From Acidobacteriota bacterium (GTDB taxonomy: Bacteria; Acidobacteriota; Blastocatellia; Pyrinomonadales; Pyrinomonadaceae): 26,851 bases of DNA. Both the position numbers and the translations under genes were made by a program. The notes under the pieces are model-generated. The model saw only the letters and a list, made by a program, of their open reading frames with translations, was not told where the DNA came from and made no database searches. Shown here one piece after another: positions 25,164 through 26,851 of this stretch (the stretch's first letter is position 1; each line of letters opens with the position of its first letter). Where the stretch lies: positions 1 to 26,851 of the forward strand of contig CAUJFK010000042.1 in the NCBI GenBank assembly GCA_963169175.1. Direction: 5' to 3'.

Positions 25164-25232
25164 CTTCGTGCATTTCGTGGCGACGAAGCCAGGACCACGG
25201 AACGGACGAATCAAGGAACGAAACACACGAAG
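25164..25232. repeat. Inverted repeat of the CTTCGTG/CACGAAG type
   Basis: CTTCGTGCATTTCGT (25164-25178) pairs with ACGAAACACACGAAG (25218-25232), 13 of 15 positions complementary, with a 39-nt interior that includes further CGAAG/CACGG words. It recalls the CACAAAG repeats at 11023 and 16545 but is not an obvious copy of them. Confidence 0.5.
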
Positions 25233-25285
25233 CAGATGGGGAAAGGTGCCTGCTTTTGAATAAACCCTGGATACACGACAGTTTT

Positions 25286-25309
25286 AGCCCACAGACCCTT
25301 CGGGCTTTT
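25286..25309 (+). terminator. Weak candidate intrinsic terminator after the racemase-like gene
   Basis: A 5-bp stem AGCCC (25286-25290) / GGGCT (25302-25306) with an 11-nt loop, and a run of four T (25306-25309) that begins in the stem. The stem is short, and the hairpin is 254 bp after the stop codon, so this is tentative. Confidence 0.25.
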
Positions 25310-25357
25310 CGGCAATTCGGATAATATAGATAAGAATCGGAGGTAAAACGCGGCCAG

Positions 25358-26167
25358 ATGGCATCGAACCTGGTTCAAATAACGCGCCGAGGCTTTGGTG
25401 AAACAATGCGGCGGGACGGATGGTGGATACCGTCGCTGCTGACGTTTCTCGGCTTTTCGGCATTTATTGTCTACTCGACATGGGCGGCGTTTCAGGGCGA
25501 GCATTATTCGTTCGGGCCGTACCTTTCGCCGATGTACTCACCGCTGATATGGGAAGCCGCCGGCCAGCCGCTGACTCATCATGCATGGCTCGGCGCTTGG
25601 CCCGCATGGCTGCCAGCCTGGATATTGGTGCAACCGATAACACCTGCGATCTTGATCCTATGGGCGCCGGGCGGATTTCGGTTTACCTGTTATTACTATC
25701 GCGGAGCATATTACAAAGCCTTCTGGGCCGATCCGCCGGCGTGTGCCGTCGGCGAGCCGCGCAACGAGTATCGCGGCGAGAAAAAGTTTCCGCTGATATT
25801 GCAGAATGTGCATCGGTATTTTATGTACCTTGCGCTTCTATTTATAGTAATTCTGACTTATGACGCCCTAGCGTCAACTCAGTTTGCTGACGGTTTTGGT
25901 ATCGGCGTTGGGACGATTGTGATGACGATCAACGTCGTCCTGCTCGCCAGCTACACCTTCGGCTGCCACAGTCTCCGCCATCTCGTCGGCGGCCGCTGCG
26001 ATACTATGTCGAACAAACCCGTCCAGCATAAACTCTGGCAATGGGTCAGCAAACTAAACGGCAAACATATGCTCTTCGCCTGGCTCTCGCTGTTTTGGGT
26101 TGGGTTCACGGACTTTTACATAAGGATGTGTTCGATGGGTATTTTTACGGACTACAGGATTTTTTGA
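25358..26167 (+). CDS. Succinate dehydrogenase/fumarate reductase membrane anchor (cytochrome b) subunit-like
   Basis: 269 residues with five likely membrane helices (about 22-45, 77-103, 152-170, 181-205 and 236-256). The soluble-loop signature 'FRFTCYYYRGAYYKAFWADPPACAVGEPR' followed by 'YRGEKKFPLILQNVHRYFMYLA' is characteristic of the single-polypeptide anchor of actinobacterial Sdh1-type enzymes, related to mycobacterial Rv0249c. Conserved histidines in 'NVHRYF', 'GCHSLRHL' and 'KHMLF' are candidate heme ligands. Such anchors hold the flavoprotein/iron-sulfur subunits on the cytoplasmic membrane and pass electrons to quinone. Normally sdhA and sdhB follow directly; here a transposase locus follows and the window ends, so the partners are not seen. 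Assignment is from motif memory without a search. Confidence 0.75.
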   Translation: MASNLVQITRRGFGETMRRDGWWIPSLLTFLGFSAFIVYSTWAAFQGEHYSFGPYLSPMYSPLIWEAAGQPLTHHAWLGAWPAWLPAWILVQPITPAILILWAPGGFRFTCYYYRGAYYKAFWADPPACAVGEPRNEYRGEKKFPLILQNVHRYFMYLALLFIVILTYDALASTQFADGFGIGVGTIVMTINVVLLASYTFGCHSLRHLVGGRCDTMSNKPVQHKLWQWVSKLNGKHMLFAWLSLFWVGFTDFYIRMCSMGIFTDYRIF

Positions 26168-26190
26168 GTGTTTCGCATCTTGTTCTTTTA

Positions 26191-26218
26191 AGTTGCCTCC
26201 AGCTTTAGCTGGAGGAAA
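26191..26218 (+). repeat. REP-like palindrome, left outer copy
   Basis: AGTTGCC head, then CCTCCAGCTTTAGCTGGAGG (26196-26215): 8-bp stem with TTTA loop. Compared with the other copies, two stem pairs differ and both sides change together, so pairing is kept. Confidence 0.7.
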
Positions 26219-26234
26219 GATTGCAGTAAAGGAG

Positions 26235-26250
26235 GAGGCTTTAGCCGAAC
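26235..26250 (+). repeat. Inner inverted repeat, left copy
   Basis: GAGGCTTTAGCCGAAC, the exact reverse complement of 26766-26781, with partial similarity extending about 7 bp further out. It contains its own mini-hairpin GGC-TTTA-GCC, the same loop as the REP-like palindromes. Confidence 0.7.
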
Positions 26251-26270
26251 TTTAACAACAGAATTTCCTG

Positions 26271-26290
26271 TTGGCTTTGGCCTAAACCAA
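26271..26290. repeat. Imperfect palindrome just upstream of the transposase start
   Basis: TTGGCTTTGGCCTAAACCAA, centred on GGCC, pairs at 8 of 10 positions and ends 1 bp before the transposase ATG. A hairpin here would cover the ribosome-binding region, so it may limit transposase translation (inference). Confidence 0.45.
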
Positions 26291-26291
26291 A

Positions 26292-26741
26292 ATGCCTTGG
26301 GTCAGAGTTTGGCTGCATTTCGTCTGGTCAACTAAAAACCGTCATCCATACCTGACCGATGAGATCCGAACGAAGGTGTTCGCTCACATTCGCGAAAATG
26401 CTCGGGCGAAAGGAATTTACATTGACTTCATAAACGGATGGGTCGATCACGTTCATCGTTTGATCTCCCTCGGTACCGATCAGACCATTGAAAAGATAAT
26501 TCAATTGATAAAAGGCGAATCGTCATTTTGGATCAACAAGAACAAGCTGACCAAAACAAAGTTTGAGTGGCAGGATGAGTATTTTGTTGTTTCTGTTAAT
26601 GAGGGATCACTCGACCGAGTTAGAAATTATATTTCAAAGCAAGAGGAGCACCACAAAAACGTTTCTTTCGATGAAGAGTTTGAGAATTTTCTCTTGAGGG
26701 CCGGATTTCAAAAATTCATAGATCGCGGCACTTTAGGCTGA
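26292..26741 (+). CDS. Y1 (HUH) transposase, IS200/RAYT-like
   Basis: 149 residues, close to IS200/IS605 TnpA length and shorter than many RAYTs. H53-V-H55 in 'GWVDHVHRLISL' is the HUH metal motif; Y113 in 'NYISKQEEHH' is the nucleophile with Q117 four residues on. The N-terminus 'VWLHFVWSTKNRHPYL' is typical of Y1_Tnp proteins. Such enzymes cut and rejoin single-stranded DNA at hairpins through a 5'-phosphotyrosine. All catalytic residues are present, so it looks intact. The gene is visibly richer in A+T than its neighbours, suggesting separate origin. It lacks a clear Shine-Dalgarno and has a palindrome directly before the start, so expression is probably low. The flanking REP-like palindromes are its likely substrates. 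Confidence 0.88.
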   Translation: MPWVRVWLHFVWSTKNRHPYLTDEIRTKVFAHIRENARAKGIYIDFINGWVDHVHRLISLGTDQTIEKIIQLIKGESSFWINKNKLTKTKFEWQDEYFVVSVNEGSLDRVRNYISKQEEHHKNVSFDEEFENFLLRAGFQKFIDRGTLG

Positions 26742-26765
26742 AACCGAATCAGTTCTCATTCTTTA

Positions 26766-26781
26766 GTTCGGCTAAAGCCTC
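26766..26781 (-). repeat. Inner inverted repeat, right copy
   Basis: GTTCGGCTAAAGCCTC, the exact reverse complement of 26235-26250. It lies 24 bp after the transposase stop codon. Confidence 0.7.
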
Positions 26782-26795
26782 ATCCCTTGTTGCTA

Positions 26796-26826
26796 CCTTA
26801 TCCACTAGCTAAAGCTAGTGGCAACT
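26796..26826 (-). repeat. REP-like palindrome, right outer copy
   Basis: On the bottom strand: AGTTGCC head, palindrome CCACTAGCTTTAGCTAGTGG (top-strand 26802-26821), then ATAAGGT. Head, palindrome and tail match the doublet at 6469-6535. The last bases of the window (GGCTATAGCTA) may begin another palindrome cut off by the edge. Confidence 0.75.
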
Positions 26827-26851
26827 GAATAAAAATGGCTGGCTATAGCTA

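Larger units (their letters stand above)
25032..25357. other. Intergenic region with inverted repeat; no gene seen
   Basis: 326 bp with no supported coding sequence. It contains the CTTCGTG-type inverted repeat (25164-25178 with 25218-25232), a weak hairpin followed by four T (25286-25309) and, near the right end, GATAAT (25320-25325), which resembles a -10 box without a convincing -35. GGAGG at 25339-25343 lies 14 nt before the next start codon, farther than usual. Confidence 0.6.
26191..26826. mobile_element. REP-flanked Y1 (HUH) transposase locus, IS200/RAYT-like
   Basis: A transposase gene (26292-26741) is enclosed by two nested pairs of inverted sequences: outer REP-like palindromes at 26191-26218 (top strand) and 26796-26826 (bottom strand), both with an AGTTGCC head; inner GAGGCTTTAGCCGAAC at 26235-26250 and its exact reverse complement at 26766-26781. 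Reversed REP pairs around a single transposase gene are the usual layout for REP-associated tyrosine transposases. Exact ends and target site are not determinable from one copy. Confidence 0.65.

Overview
The window looks like chromosomal DNA from an acidobacterium, probably Blastocatellia/Pyrinomonadaceae-like. This rests on the mix of families rather than on a marker gene: SusD-less Oar-type TonB-dependent receptors with a carboxypeptidase-regulatory domain, many secreted hydrolases, an actinobacterial-type succinate dehydrogenase anchor, and moderate G+C. Every gene called is on the + strand, gaps are mostly short, and no tRNA, rRNA, CRISPR or phage gene was seen.

Region 1 (1 to about 11.9 kb) reads like a carbohydrate-utilisation locus. 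It holds the 3' part of an outer-membrane receptor, a secreted GH38-type (alpha-mannosidase-like) enzyme, a Tat-exported (alpha/alpha)6-barrel glycosidase, an exported esterase-like alpha/beta hydrolase, a glucarate-dehydratase-like enolase-superfamily enzyme, an exported beta-propeller protein (DUF4185/DUF5005-like), a fumarylacetoacetate-hydrolase-family enzyme and a short-chain dehydrogenase. The dehydratase, dehydrogenase and hydrolase match the three catalytic types used by non-phosphorylative L-fucose-type sugar-acid degradation, so the locus plausibly takes in a glycan, trims it outside the cytoplasm and degrades an acid sugar inside.

Region 2 (about 11.9 to 25.0 kb) starts with an RpiR/MurR-type HTH-SIS regulator whose upstream region carries four GTTGCA hexamers and a sigma70-like promoter. 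A complete Oar-type receptor follows, then a tightly spaced run: a D-aminoacylase-like amidohydrolase, a COG3375-type GNAT acyltransferase (4-nt ATGA overlap), a Tat-exported M19 dipeptidase-like protein, two exported S12 (beta-lactamase/DD-peptidase-like) hydrolases, and an enolase-superfamily N-acylamino-acid racemase/OSBS. Together they suggest uptake and processing of D-amino-acid-containing peptides (for example muropeptides) with stereochemical conversion via N-acyl intermediates. This is the best candidate here for an undescribed system. Both metallo-hydrolases of the run have lost the first metal-binding motif of their family while keeping the later histidines.

Region 3 (25.0 kb to the end) has a succinate dehydrogenase membrane-anchor-like protein, then a small HUH (Y1) transposase of IS200/RAYT type flanked by REP-like palindromes. 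The same palindrome occurs as a doublet at about 6.5 kb, and its stem shows compensatory changes. A second repeat family of about 70 bp sits upstream of two genes (about 11.05 and 16.58 kb).
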